Assembly (NCBI RefSeq): GCF_029278565.1
Contig: NZ_CP119559.1
Span: 310,001-374,000, forward strand
Length of the DNA: 64,000 bases
Direction of reading: 5' to 3'
Origin: Haloarcula halophila
GTDB lineage: Archaea > Halobacteriota > Halobacteria > Halobacteriales > Haloarculaceae
Shown here one piece after another: positions 34,036 to 43,285 of the stretch (position 1 is the stretch's first letter; every line of letters begins with the position of its first letter). The notes beneath the pieces are model-generated. The model was not told the DNA's origin and ran no database searches. It saw only the letters and a program-made list of their open reading frames with translations. The translations under genes were made by a program, and so were the position numbers.

Positions 34036-34049
34036 TTAGGCCAGACTAA
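34036..34049. promoter_or_regulatory. Iron-operator half-conserved site
   Basis: TTAGGCCAGACTAA has arms TTAG/CTAA, immediately upstream of the binding-protein start at 34030. It is weaker than the second site at 34070. Confidence 0.45.
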
Positions 34050-34069
34050 TTGTACTTAACCTTGCTGAT

Positions 34070-34083
34070 TTAGGCCAACCTAA
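34070..34083. promoter_or_regulatory. DtxR/Idr-like iron operator
   Basis: TTAGGCCAACCTAA has perfect TTAGG/CCTAA arms, 40 bp upstream of the lipoprotein start. It resembles the site before the convergent flavoprotein. Confidence 0.6.
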
Positions 34084-34600
34084 AAGCTGTGGCGAGCGGA
34101 TTCTCTATCTCGACGTAGACGGACTCATCATCAAGAGTCGAACCTAATTCGTCATATGCTTCAAATCTCGTAAACAGGATACTCTTACACGATACTTGAT
34201 TGTTGTCGAATAATACGTACGTGCGTTCGAAGGGGCGACGCTCACGGACTCAGGCGCGAGCGAGCGACAGACCAGCACGAGTCCTACGTGACTCTCCTGT
34301 GGTTCTTGCAGAGTGTGCTCAAACCGGAGACACACAAAGCAGAGGCGATGGAGCTGCCGGGGTAATGATCCGACCGTGGTTGACCAACTCAGGACTGTGC
34401 TGCCGGTTGAGGAACGACACTCGAAAGACGTCGATTGACATTATTCACCGAATAGAAGCAGCGATAGAAGGCACACATCAGAACCATCCTCCGAGGTTGT
34501 GTCCGAATAAGACACCCGTACTCAATGCGGGACAGCGAAGCCCACCGTGTGCTGCGTGAACGTCCGCAACGGCCTTCTGTTCGTGTCTCGCAGACAACCT
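34084..34600. other. Intergenic stretch without supported gene
   Basis: About 515 bp. Short frames on both strands are rich in Arg/Ser and lack motifs. The first 130 bp are AT-rich and probably hold the promoter of the binding lipoprotein. Confidence 0.5.
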
Positions 34601-35302
34601 ATGGTCGTACCACTGGAAATGGGGTGGCGGCATCTGTTGTTCGAGAACTGGCCGATTGATCCAGCCGTCATGGACGCACACCTTCCCGACGGATTGGAAC
34701 CGGACGTGTTTGATGGGTCCGCATGGCTCTCGGTCGTTCCGTTCACCAACGTCGCTGTTCGCCCCAAAGGTGTCCCGGCGCGGTTCGGCGTCCGACTGCC
34801 GGAACTCAACGTCAGGACCTACGTCACCAGGGACGGGACACCCAGTGTCTACTTCTTCAGTTTGGATGCCCAGGGGATAACAAGTGTCGTGGGGGCGCGA
34901 CTGTTCCATCACCTGCCCTATTTTTACGCGCGTATCTCGTTGGCGTTGGCCGACGGGCGAGTCCAGTTCTCCAGTCGCCGGCTCCACCCGGGGGCGCGGC
35001 CTGCACACTACGAAGGGTCGTACTGGCCGACTGGTGAGCCGTTCGCCGCTCCCGACGACGCGTTCGCCGAGTTTCTCGTCGAGCGATATCGGTTCTACAC
35101 GGAGGCCCCCGACGGAACGATCAGGTACACCGATGTCGACCACGAACCGTGGACGCTGTATCCGGCAGCCGCGGACATCGAGCGGGACACACTGTTGTCC
35201 GCGGACGGCTTCGACCGGCCCGACGGTGAGCCGACGTACTACTACAGTCCGGGACTGGATGTCGTCGCGTCGCGGTCCGAGCGAGCATCAGGACAGCCGT
35301 AG
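34601..35302 (+). CDS. DUF2071 (YqjF-like) protein
   Basis: A 233-aa protein from ATG 34601. MGWRHLLFENWPIDPAVMDA, LPDGLEPDVFDGSAWLSVVP and RLPELNVRTYVTRDGTPSVY follow the DUF2071 pattern, a family related to acetoacetate-decarboxylase-like folds. The longer frame from 34547 adds no conserved sequence. The biochemical role is not established. Confidence 0.88.
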   Translation: MVVPLEMGWRHLLFENWPIDPAVMDAHLPDGLEPDVFDGSAWLSVVPFTNVAVRPKGVPARFGVRLPELNVRTYVTRDGTPSVYFFSLDAQGITSVVGARLFHHLPYFYARISLALADGRVQFSSRRLHPGARPAHYEGSYWPTGEPFAAPDDAFAEFLVERYRFYTEAPDGTIRYTDVDHEPWTLYPAAADIERDTLLSADGFDRPDGEPTYYYSPGLDVVASRSERASGQP

Positions 35303-35354
35303 TACGTGGGTGACGGCAACAGGTTGAAACCGAAGACAGCGGTATCGGTCGACG

Positions 35355-36218
35355 ATGGTCTCTCGGACGGAGATCGAGCGCTTGCGGACGGAAGCGGACA
35401 CCATCATGACCCGTCTCCAGCGGGTGCGTGACGAACTCGACCAGGCCCGCCACGAGTCGGGGGACCACTGGGAGGACGGCACGCTCCCGATCACTTTGGA
35501 GACACCACAGGGCGACGATATCGAAGTGACGCTGGATCTGGACGCCGACGCCGCCGAAAACGCACAGCAGCGATACGAACGGGCGAAGGAACTCGAAGCC
35601 GACTTCGAGCGTCAGCAGGCGGTCGTCGGACAACTCACCCCCATGCCGGCGGACCCGGTCGCGTATCTCATCTGTTATCACCTCGATACCGTCGAGGGGA
35701 ACTACCCACGTTCGATGGCCGGCCACCTGGACGCCGAGCGAAAAGCGGTCGAACGGCTCTGTGACGAGCTGACGACTGCCGGGTTGCTCGAACGAGTCGA
35801 ATCAGGCACGGTCAAACAGCGGCGCGTGAAAGCGAAACAGGCGGACGAAGTACGCCAACATCACACGTACTACAGGTTGTCACGGGAGGGCGATCACCTG
35901 CTTCGCTTTCTCCGCGAACGCGAGGGGAGACAGAACGTCCTCAGACACCTCCCCGACGGCCGGACGATCGCGCACCGCCTCGCCCGGGGCGGGCCGGACT
36001 ACCCACGGATGACTGCCGAGGAACTCGGGATGGAGTTCGAGTACGTCCGGCACCTCTATCGCGCGCTCCGCCAGGTCGGACTCGTCACGACCTACGAAGG
36101 GAGTATCATCAAAGGGACCGAGCGAAAGCTCAAACCGAAAGACGAGACACACCGCAAACACACCTACTACGTTACGACGGATACGGCCGAGGAACTCCTC
36201 CGGGAACTCGACGACTGA
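35355..36218 (+). CDS. Winged-helix DNA-binding protein (DUF2250-like) with coiled coil
   Basis: A 287-aa protein with an N-terminal coiled coil (about 5-33). Two winged-helix units follow, around YPRSMAGHLDAERKAVERLC (about 116-160) and YPRMTAEELGMEFEYVRHLY (about 215-270). Each ends in a similar basic strand (RRVKAKQADEVRQHHTYYRL; RKLKPKDETHRKHTYYVTTD). The internal duplication is clear. It is probably a transcription regulator; targets unknown. Confidence 0.75.
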   Translation: MVSRTEIERLRTEADTIMTRLQRVRDELDQARHESGDHWEDGTLPITLETPQGDDIEVTLDLDADAAENAQQRYERAKELEADFERQQAVVGQLTPMPADPVAYLICYHLDTVEGNYPRSMAGHLDAERKAVERLCDELTTAGLLERVESGTVKQRRVKAKQADEVRQHHTYYRLSREGDHLLRFLREREGRQNVLRHLPDGRTIAHRLARGGPDYPRMTAEELGMEFEYVRHLYRALRQVGLVTTYEGSIIKGTERKLKPKDETHRKHTYYVTTDTAEELLRELDD

Positions 36219-37472
36219 TCACTCCGGAGTCGGATCACCGGCCGGTTCGTCGTCGCTCACGTCGGCCGAGGGCTCGGTCCCCGGAGAATCGGACTCCCCG
36301 ACGGCCGGCTCGTGATTGGCGGCCATCGACGGGTCGACAGCGTAGGGTTCGATCGTCGATCCGTTGACCAACTCCGGGAGGACGAAGCGAGCGAAGTGAA
36401 AGATCAGGACCAACAGCATCGGAGCCAGGAAGATGCCGTACCACCCGAACAGGAACGGGCCGAAGATGTACGCGAACATCAGCGTTCCCGTATGCAGTGC
36501 CGGCTGTGGCGTACTGGCTGACTCGCTCTCGCTGGACCCGAACAGGCCGAACGAGACCGACCCTCCGCTGGAGACGTACGGGCGGACGAGCAGGTCCGGG
36601 ATCGTGTCGACGACCAGGAACGCCGTCGCGAAGAAGAGGACCACGAACCACCATTCCTGCCCGTTGAACGCCGTCTGGACCCCGAGATAGCCAGTGATCG
36701 GGATGTAGACGATCTTCATTCCGATGATCGGGATGAGGCTGGCGATGCCCGCCAGGAGTCCTGTCAAGGCTGGATACGGCACTGCGAGTCCCCCTGGGGC
36801 GACGACATCGACCAGACTGAACGTGATCGCGCCGATCGCTCCCGTCACGATCGCGTTCAGGATGTTCCCGTAGAACACACGGTGGAAGCTCCGGTCGACC
36901 TCGCGGAAATACCGGTCCAGGACGCCGTGGTGGTCGATCAGATCCTTTCCCCATTCGGCCAGACGGGAGCCGTCCCGGAGCATGTAGAACGCGAACGCGA
37001 ACATGACGAACGTGTGGACGAGTCCCGTCCCGATCAGGCCCAGAAAGCCCATGAACTGCGAGAGCGTCTCGATCACCGCGTCCGTGCTGGCGGCGCCGCT
37101 GATGAGCGACTGGGGGTTCTGGACCACTGTCGAGACGTCGATATACGGATCGAGGACGTTCTCGTAGGGTCCGAGATCGACGTTCTGGCTGAACCGCTCG
37201 AACTCCTGGAGCGCGATCGCGATCGTGTAATACAGGAGTATCAGGACCGGGAGTGCGAGCAGGAACAGCGAGAGCATTGCCGCGAGCGTCCGCTGCTTGA
37301 CGTGTCGATACACCCGCCGGAACAGGGGGCGTGTCGCGTAGTAGAGGAACACCCCGAAGACGAAGGTACCGACGAACGAGTAGGCGACGAAGAGGAGGGC
37401 GGCCGCCAACAACACGCCGAAGCCGATCCAGAAGGCGCGTGGCCAGTTGACGTCCACGTCGTACGATGCCAT
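36219..37472 (-). CDS. AI-2E/PerM-family membrane transporter
   Basis: A 417-aa polytopic membrane protein from ATG 37472. The family pattern is visible: FVGTFVFGVFLYYATRPLFR, GLIGTGLVHTFVMFAFAFYM, YGNILNAIVTGAIGAITFSL, LLAGIASLIPIIGMKIVYIP and GPFLFGWYGIFLAPMLLVLI. The C-terminal 50 residues are acidic and disordered. The family (UPF0118) exports small molecules or ions; the substrate cannot be inferred. Convergent with the DUF2250-like gene, with no gap. Confidence 0.88.
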   Translation of the reverse strand: MASYDVDVNWPRAFWIGFGVLLAAALLFVAYSFVGTFVFGVFLYYATRPLFRRVYRHVKQRTLAAMLSLFLLALPVLILLYYTIAIALQEFERFSQNVDLGPYENVLDPYIDVSTVVQNPQSLISGAASTDAVIETLSQFMGFLGLIGTGLVHTFVMFAFAFYMLRDGSRLAEWGKDLIDHHGVLDRYFREVDRSFHRVFYGNILNAIVTGAIGAITFSLVDVVAPGGLAVPYPALTGLLAGIASLIPIIGMKIVYIPITGYLGVQTAFNGQEWWFVVLFFATAFLVVDTIPDLLVRPYVSSGGSVSFGLFGSSESESASTPQPALHTGTLMFAYIFGPFLFGWYGIFLAPMLLVLIFHFARFVLPELVNGSTIEPYAVDPSMAANHEPAVGESDSPGTEPSADVSDDEPAGDPTPE

Positions 37473-37598
37473 GACTCCGGGTTCCACACCGGCGGACAAA
37501 AAGCTGTCCCGACAGTGACAGTCACCGATCCGCCCAGTGCCGCCGCTCTGCAATCGTATCGAGACGGGGACCCTGGCGCACTATGCCACAACCAGGTG

Positions 37599-37613
37599 CC
37601 CCCAGTATGGGGG
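37599..37613. terminator. Short G/C hairpin after the MoxR/VWA operon
   Basis: CCCCC-agtat-GGGGG, 48 bp beyond the last operon gene (end 37661, minus strand). No T-run follows, so terminator function is tentative. Confidence 0.3.
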
Positions 37614-37660
37614 TGTGAGTAGCTCGTAATCAGTTTTGTGTTCGGCTCAGATACTGCTTC

Positions 37661-38518
37661 TCAACCGATCCACGTTCGTGCGAACGCATCGAAGAACTCC
37701 TCGTCCGTAGTTACTTCCGCGTGTTTGGCCCGGCGGCGTCGTGCGGCCTCGGCGATCTCCTCGAGATGTGCTTCTAGGCGCTCCTGGTAGGTGCGGCGCT
37801 GTCGGGCACCGAAGTAGGTCCGGATCGTCTGTGGGCGCTCCATCCCTTTGAAGATCGTCTCACCCGAGGTCGGCGGGTCCCGTTCGTCCGGTGAGTGGAC
37901 GTGGGCGAGCACCAGATAGTTGTCCGCCACCGCGTCGAGTCCCTCGGCGACCGCCTCCGCGTCGGCCAGGAAGTCACTCGCGACCAGGACGAGCGAGCGG
38001 GAGTTGATCGTCCCGGCGTACTCCGACAGCGCCGCGGCGAAATCCGTCTCGCCCGCAGGCTCGATCGCGTTCAGGCGGTCGATCAACCCGAGCACGGCGC
38101 CCTGGTTCGACGCGCCGGTATCGAGTCGCTCGAAGGTCTCACCCAGCAGCGAAAACCGGAACTCGTTGTGTTCGCCGGCGGCCAGCGAACAGAACCCCAG
38201 CCCCAGTTTCGCCGCGTACTCGAACTTGTTCAGGTCGCCCTCGCCGGCGGCCATCGACTCGCTGGCGTCCAGCAGGACGTGGACGGTCAAGTTACGTTCT
38301 GACTCGAACTGCTTGATGTACAACTCCCCTGTCCGGCCGTAGAGTTTCCAGTCGACCAGCCGGGTGTCGTCGCCGGGGACGTAGTTGCGGTAGTCGCTGA
38401 AGGTCAGCCCCTCGCCCAGCACCGTCGATCGTTGCTCGCCACGCTGTCTGGCGTTTGCCAGCCGGTCGATCGATCCCCGGAACCGGTCGAGTTCGTCGAG
38501 AAAGGACGGCGAGATCAT
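37661..38518 (-). CDS. DUF58 protein (VWA-like), MoxR partner
   Basis: A 285-aa protein. The DUF58 signature FSDYRNYVPGDDTRLVDWKL is followed by a von Willebrand-A-like strand with the metal-site residues VHVLLDASESMAAGE. It overlaps moxR by 4 bp, the typical MoxR-DUF58 pairing. These pairs are thought to act as chaperone-like modules maturing membrane or surface protein complexes. Confidence 0.92.
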   Translation of the reverse strand: MISPSFLDELDRFRGSIDRLANARQRGEQRSTVLGEGLTFSDYRNYVPGDDTRLVDWKLYGRTGELYIKQFESERNLTVHVLLDASESMAAGEGDLNKFEYAAKLGLGFCSLAAGEHNEFRFSLLGETFERLDTGASNQGAVLGLIDRLNAIEPAGETDFAAALSEYAGTINSRSLVLVASDFLADAEAVAEGLDAVADNYLVLAHVHSPDERDPPTSGETIFKGMERPQTIRTYFGARQRRTYQERLEAHLEEIAEAARRRRAKHAEVTTDEEFFDAFARTWIG

Positions 38519-39468
38519 AGCAAGTCGGCGACGACGTCGTCGGGCGTGATACCGTCTCGTTCGGCCGTGAAGTCGACGATGATACGGTGGCGCAACACCG
38601 GGCGGGCCATCGCCTCGATGTCGCCCTCGACGACGTGCGAGCGCCCCTCCAGGAACGCTTTGGCCTTCGCCGCCAGGACGATCCCCATGCTCGCACGCGG
38701 GCTAGCACCGTACTCCAGGCGCTGGTCGTGACGGGTCGCCCGGACCAGTTCGACCGCCCGTGCGGTGATATCGTCGGCGATGGGCATCTGGCGGACGAGC
38801 CGCTGTGCCCGGGTGAAATCGCCGTCGTCGAGGACCCGATCGACGGGGATCGTCTCCGTCGCCCCCCGCGTGTACCGGTTGACGATGTCGAGTTCCTCCT
38901 CGCGGTCGGGGTAGTCCAGCAGGATCTTCAACAGGAACCGGTCCCGCTGTGCTTCGGGCAGGGGGTAGGTCCCTTCCTGCTCGATGGGGTTCTGTGTCGC
39001 CAGCACGAAGAACGGTTCGGGCAGTTCGTAGGTGTTCCCGCCGGCAGTCACCTGTCCTTCCTGCATCGCTTCGAGCAGTGCCGCCTGGGTCTTGGGTGTC
39101 GCCCGGTTGATCTCGTCGGCGAGGACGACGTTCGCGAAGATCGGTCCCGGGTCGAAACGGAACTGTGTCCCCTCACTGGTCTCGCTGATGACTTCCGTCC
39201 CGGTGATGTCAGAGGGCATCAGATCCGGAGTGTTCTGCACGCGGGAGAAATCCAGCGCGGTCGCGTCGGCGACTGTCCGGATCAGGAGCGTCTTCCCCAG
39301 CCCTGGCGTCGACTCCAACAGCGCGTTGCCATCACAGAGTAGGCAAGCGAGTAGCTGTTCGATGACGGGTTTCTGGCCGACGATTCGCTTCCCGACCTCC
39401 CGACGGAGCATCTGGAGGGACTGCTGGATTTCCTGTACGTCTGTTTCGTCCATATCGGTATCATTCAT
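38515..39468 (-). CDS. MoxR-family AAA+ ATPase
   Basis: A 317-aa AAA+ protein. Walker A is ALLESTPGLGKTLLIRTVAD, Walker B NVVLADEINRATPKTQAALL, with sensor segment FFVLATQNPIEQEGTYPLPE and C-terminal lid ATRHDQRLEYGASPRAS. It overlaps the membrane-protein gene upstream by 8 bp and DUF58 downstream. It probably remodels the VWA proteins of the same operon. Confidence 0.95.
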   Translation of the reverse strand: MNDTDMDETDVQEIQQSLQMLRREVGKRIVGQKPVIEQLLACLLCDGNALLESTPGLGKTLLIRTVADATALDFSRVQNTPDLMPSDITGTEVISETSEGTQFRFDPGPIFANVVLADEINRATPKTQAALLEAMQEGQVTAGGNTYELPEPFFVLATQNPIEQEGTYPLPEAQRDRFLLKILLDYPDREEELDIVNRYTRGATETIPVDRVLDDGDFTRAQRLVRQMPIADDITARAVELVRATRHDQRLEYGASPRASMGIVLAAKAKAFLEGRSHVVEGDIEAMARPVLRHRIIVDFTAERDGITPDDVVADLL

Positions 39469-40312
39469 CTGTATCGTTCCTCGTGACGCGCAGTGTGTAC
39501 TCGCGGATGAGGTCCGCGTCCTCGACCTCTCCCGGATCGTCGAACCCGCCGCGTTGGGTCTCGATTCCTTCGTCGCCGGCAGTCAGCCCCTGGCGGTCGT
39601 AACTCGCCGGGCTCCGCTCGCCGTCGCCGCCAGGGCCACCGGAGACGTTCGATTCGATGGGATCGCTCCCCTCCGGGACGTCCTGTGGGTCGCCGAGCAC
39701 CTCGTCGCCGGACTGGAGCCCCTCGTCGCCCGGTGTCTGTGGCTCCGGGGAGCCGCCCGACGCGGGACGCTCGCCGGCACCGCCGTCGCCGTTCGTCGCG
39801 CCGCCTGCTGCGATCGGATTGACACTGATGCCGGCGACGGCGACCTGGAGCGTCACCAGACTGATCACCAGCACGACGACCAGTCTGACGGCGAGCCATC
39901 GTGTCCGAAGGAGTTGCTGGCTCGATGCCTCGCCGAGTCGTTCGACCAGATCCCCGTACAGTAGCCGGGCCATCGTCCCGTCGTTCTCGTCGGCGAGGAC
40001 GTCTCTGGCGGTTCGGACTGCGGCTTCGAGGGTCGGGTTGGCCGCCTCGAACTTTTCGAGCGAGAACCGTCGGGCGTGGACGATCGTCCCGAACAGGAGA
40101 ACGAGGAGGGCAGCCGCGATACCGACCGCCGTCGAAGTCGCGACCGGCCCGATCGCCGCCGGCAGCGCGTCGATTTCGAGGATCGAGAACACGAGGTTGA
40201 CGACCAGAAGTGTCACGACCGCGTCGGCGACGGCGGTCACGAGCGTGGCTTTGTACCGCTCGCGGTGGACTGCCGCCAGTGCCGCTTCGACCTCGTCGCG
40301 TTCAGCTCCCAT
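39461..40312 (-). CDS. Membrane protein of MoxR operon
   Basis: A 283-aa protein from ATG 40312. N-terminal TM pair (VTAVADAVVTLLVVNLVFSI; GPVATSTAVGIAAALLVLLF), a cytoplasmic helical segment, a third TM (LAVRLVVVLVISLVTLQVAV), then a Gly/Pro/Asp-rich outer region. It overlaps the coiled-coil gene start-to-end by 11 bp. No named function; context suggests a scaffold for the MoxR/VWA complex. Confidence 0.75.
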   Translation of the reverse strand: MGAERDEVEAALAAVHRERYKATLVTAVADAVVTLLVVNLVFSILEIDALPAAIGPVATSTAVGIAAALLVLLFGTIVHARRFSLEKFEAANPTLEAAVRTARDVLADENDGTMARLLYGDLVERLGEASSQQLLRTRWLAVRLVVVLVISLVTLQVAVAGISVNPIAAGGATNGDGGAGERPASGGSPEPQTPGDEGLQSGDEVLGDPQDVPEGSDPIESNVSGGPGGDGERSPASYDRQGLTAGDEGIETQRGGFDDPGEVEDADLIREYTLRVTRNDTDE

Positions 40313-40937
40313 CGTCCTGTCGGGCCTCCTCGAGTTGGTCTTCGAGATCTTCGATCTGTGCTTCGAGGACTTGGTTCTCCCGTCGGAGGTCACTGACGTT
40401 GTCCTCCAGCGACTGGACCTCGTCTTCGAGGCGTCCGTTCTCACGGCGGAGCGTTTCCCGCTCGCTGCGGAGTTCCTCGTTCGTCTCGTTGAGGTCCTCG
40501 TTGATCCGTTCGAGCCGATCCCGTTCCTCCTGTAGTTCCTCGTTGCGGTCCTCCGCGCGGTCGAGACTCGATTCGAGGTTTCGAACCCGCAACTGGAGTT
40601 GTTGTGCCCGGTCCTGTGACTCGCGCAGTTCCTGTCTCGTCTGTGTCAGGTTCTGCTCTGTCCGGTTGAGTTGGGTCGTCAGCGACTGGAGGTCACGCTG
40701 ACGGGTCTCGAGGCTCTGGTTGATCCGCTGGATCTTCCCCCGGAGCGTCGTGACGTTCGACCGAGTCGCTTCCAGTTCTCCCCGAAGCTCCTGGTTCTGG
40801 GCACGAAGCCTGTCGTTTTGCTCCGTTACCTCCGAGACCGACTCTTGGTAGTACAGTGTCGTGGCCCCGACGCTGGCCGTCGCCAGGATCGTGACGAAGA
40901 TCAGGCCGAGGTTCAGTGTGCGTCCGATGTAACTCAT
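40302..40937 (-). CDS. Membrane-anchored coiled-coil protein
   Basis: A 211-aa protein from ATG 40937. One N-terminal TM (LNLGLIFVTILATASVGATT) is followed by about 180 residues of continuous Glu/Arg/Gln heptads. It lies between the VWA protein (4-bp overlap) and the membrane protein, so it is a likely structural spacer on the outer face. Confidence 0.8.
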   Translation of the reverse strand: MSYIGRTLNLGLIFVTILATASVGATTLYYQESVSEVTEQNDRLRAQNQELRGELEATRSNVTTLRGKIQRINQSLETRQRDLQSLTTQLNRTEQNLTQTRQELRESQDRAQQLQLRVRNLESSLDRAEDRNEELQEERDRLERINEDLNETNEELRSERETLRRENGRLEDEVQSLEDNVSDLRRENQVLEAQIEDLEDQLEEARQDDGS

Positions 40938-43285
40938 GAGGATGTCCCTCCGCTCCACGCGTAGATCTCGTCGAGCCGCCGGATCGAGACTTCCAGGACG
41001 AACAGGACGAGTGCGGCCGCGAGCGGGAGCCACGACCAGTCCGTCCGGACGGTCCGGGGCCGGGTCGCCTGTTCCCGAGCGAACTGCGCGATCTCGGCGG
41101 CCGAACTGGCGTCGAACAGCCGCCCGCCGGTCGTCTCGGTCGCCGATCGGAGCGCGGGCGACGGGCCGAACCCGGCGTACTCCGTGGGGTAGTTCACGGC
41201 GTACTCGGCACCCAGGACCGAGTGATACCCCTGCTCGGTCGGCACGATCGTCCCCTGGTAGCGGTCCGTTCCGGTTGCGGCGAACGTAACGTTTGCCCCG
41301 GTCGGCTTGCTCTGGCCGCGATACTGGACCGTCGTCGTGCTCCCGATACGGGTATCGGGCACGTCCGTGACCCCGGTTGCCAGTCGCTGTGGATCGCCGA
41401 TCGCCCAGTTGACGGACTTCGTCGTCGCTAGCGAGTCCGGCCGGGAGAGCAGACCACCGAGTGTGCCATCGGGTCCGTAGGCCGTGATCGAGACGACCCG
41501 ACCCAGCCCGTAGTTCCAGGCCGAGATCGCCGGCCGGCCGCTGGCGCTGGCAACCAGGAACTGACCCCGGTCCTTGACCGTGACCTCGTGTGCCTGTCCC
41601 GGTGCGGCCGTAAACTGCACACCGTCGGTGATGAAGTGGCTCCCGTCGACGACGGTGAGCTGTGACCCCTGGTATCGACGATCCGGGCCACCGTAGCGCA
41701 GGCGCAAACGACTCGTCTGGTCGGCCTGGAGATAGGTCCCGCCGCTTGCGTCGGCGATCTCACGCAGCAACGTCTCGTTTCGGCGCTCACCGACGCCGAT
41801 GGCGACCACTTCGGTCCCCTGGCTACCGAGTTCCTGTGCGGCGGAGACAGCACCGCCACGCTTGTCCCGACCGTCACTCAGTAGGATAACCGTCCCGCCA
41901 CCGTCGCCGAGCATCTCGCCCCCGCCGTCGAGTCCCGACGCGATGCGTGTGCTGCCGGTCGTCTGGAGCCGCCGGATCCGGTCTTCGAGGTACGGCCGGT
42001 TCCCGCCGAGCGGTCGTGGTTCCGCGATAGCGTACGGACGGGTGTTGAACGCGACGATGCCGACCTGGTTCTCGTCGCCGAGTTGGTCGAGGACGTCCAG
42101 TGCGAGCCGCTGTTGGACTGCCAGCCCCTCTTGAGCACTCGCCGAGATGTCGACGACGATGACGATCGAGGAGCGACTCCCCGGATCACCCTGCCGGACC
42201 GGGACGAGGTCGCCGATCACCGCGTCGCTGTAGCCGCCGTGTTCGTAGGCGTTCGGTCCGCCGACGACGACCAGTCCCGTCCCGTCGACGACGGACTGCT
42301 GGAGTGCGGTCTGGTTGCCCAGATCCGGCCCTGCCATGTCCTGGACGACCACGGCGTAGTACTGCGAGAGGTCGTCGGGGATAGATTCGGCTCTGTCGAC
42401 GGAGTACAGCGAGGAGAGATACGACGACAGCGGATACGATCCCCGCGAGACGTAGAGGACTCGGGGCTGTTCGACCACACGCACGGACTTCCGGAAGACG
42501 TTGTTCTGCTCGTATCGGTCCTCGCCGTCCAGACGCGCGGTGATTCGGTGGCTGCCGGTCTCGTTGAACGTTTGGCTGAACTCGAAGGTCGTCGCGTCGG
42601 TGACGGTCCGTGACTCGACTTCGGACCCGTCGATCGAGAGCGTCAGCGTCGCCTCACTGTCGTTGAGGTTGACGCCGTCGACGGCGACGAGATACGTGTT
42701 CTCGACGCCGGTGCTGATCTTCGAGGGACCGTTGACGGTGACGTACCGCTCGGTCTCGGTCGCCTCGGGTTGGATGGCGCTGACGGTCGCGTTGACCTGG
42801 GTCGCCAGTTCGGCGGCCGCGTCCAGGGACTGTCCGTCGGTCACTCGCCCGTCCGAGACGACGACGACGGTCCCGTTCGGGGACAGCGACGACGCGACGG
42901 CGTCGCCGACGGGCGAGGCGGTCGTGTCACCGACGCTCCGGGTCCTCACGGAGACGCCGCGCTGCTCGATCGCCGTCGCCAGCCGGCCGGTCGGATCGTC
43001 GCCGACGCCCATGCTCGCCGAGCGGTCGGCCAGCAGCGTCACGTGTGGGTCGGCGGTCGTCGTCTCCGTCGCGACGGTGTAGGGGCCGGCCGCGCCGACG
43101 ACGAGGAGCGTGACAACGAGCGCACGGCTGGCGAAGAGCAGTCCGCGCTTCCGACGGGAGACCGACCCGACGCCCGGCCGGAGGACGAGCGCTGCCACCC
43201 CGAGGAGCCCGACGACGATCCCGACAAGCACCAGCGGGCGCTCGAAGCCGACAGTCGTCCCCTCGACGACGAACTCGACCGCCAT
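40934..43285 (-). CDS. Large VWA-domain membrane protein
   Basis: A 783-aa membrane protein. TM helices lie at the N-terminus (VLVGIVVGLLGVAALVL; ALVVTLLVVGAAGPYTV) and C-terminus (WLPLAAALVLFVLEVSI). A partial VWA (VTLLADRSASMGVGDD) is followed by a full VWA domain (SIVIVVDISASAQEGLAVQQ, TGSTRIASGLDGG, VILLSDGRDKRGG). CARDB-like extracellular segments lie between. The layout resembles BatB/YfbK-type proteins. It overlaps the coiled-coil gene by 4 bp. Confidence 0.85.
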   Translation of the reverse strand: MAVEFVVEGTTVGFERPLVLVGIVVGLLGVAALVLRPGVGSVSRRKRGLLFASRALVVTLLVVGAAGPYTVATETTTADPHVTLLADRSASMGVGDDPTGRLATAIEQRGVSVRTRSVGDTTASPVGDAVASSLSPNGTVVVVSDGRVTDGQSLDAAAELATQVNATVSAIQPEATETERYVTVNGPSKISTGVENTYLVAVDGVNLNDSEATLTLSIDGSEVESRTVTDATTFEFSQTFNETGSHRITARLDGEDRYEQNNVFRKSVRVVEQPRVLYVSRGSYPLSSYLSSLYSVDRAESIPDDLSQYYAVVVQDMAGPDLGNQTALQQSVVDGTGLVVVGGPNAYEHGGYSDAVIGDLVPVRQGDPGSRSSIVIVVDISASAQEGLAVQQRLALDVLDQLGDENQVGIVAFNTRPYAIAEPRPLGGNRPYLEDRIRRLQTTGSTRIASGLDGGGEMLGDGGGTVILLSDGRDKRGGAVSAAQELGSQGTEVVAIGVGERRNETLLREIADASGGTYLQADQTSRLRLRYGGPDRRYQGSQLTVVDGSHFITDGVQFTAAPGQAHEVTVKDRGQFLVASASGRPAISAWNYGLGRVVSITAYGPDGTLGGLLSRPDSLATTKSVNWAIGDPQRLATGVTDVPDTRIGSTTTVQYRGQSKPTGANVTFAATGTDRYQGTIVPTEQGYHSVLGAEYAVNYPTEYAGFGPSPALRSATETTGGRLFDASSAAEIAQFAREQATRPRTVRTDWSWLPLAAALVLFVLEVSIRRLDEIYAWSGGTSS

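Noticed and set aside
34200-34559. 119-aa plus-strand ORF upstream of the DUF2071 gene
   Set aside because: Rich in Arg/Pro/Cys with no domain and no start context; looks like random open frame in GC-rich DNA.
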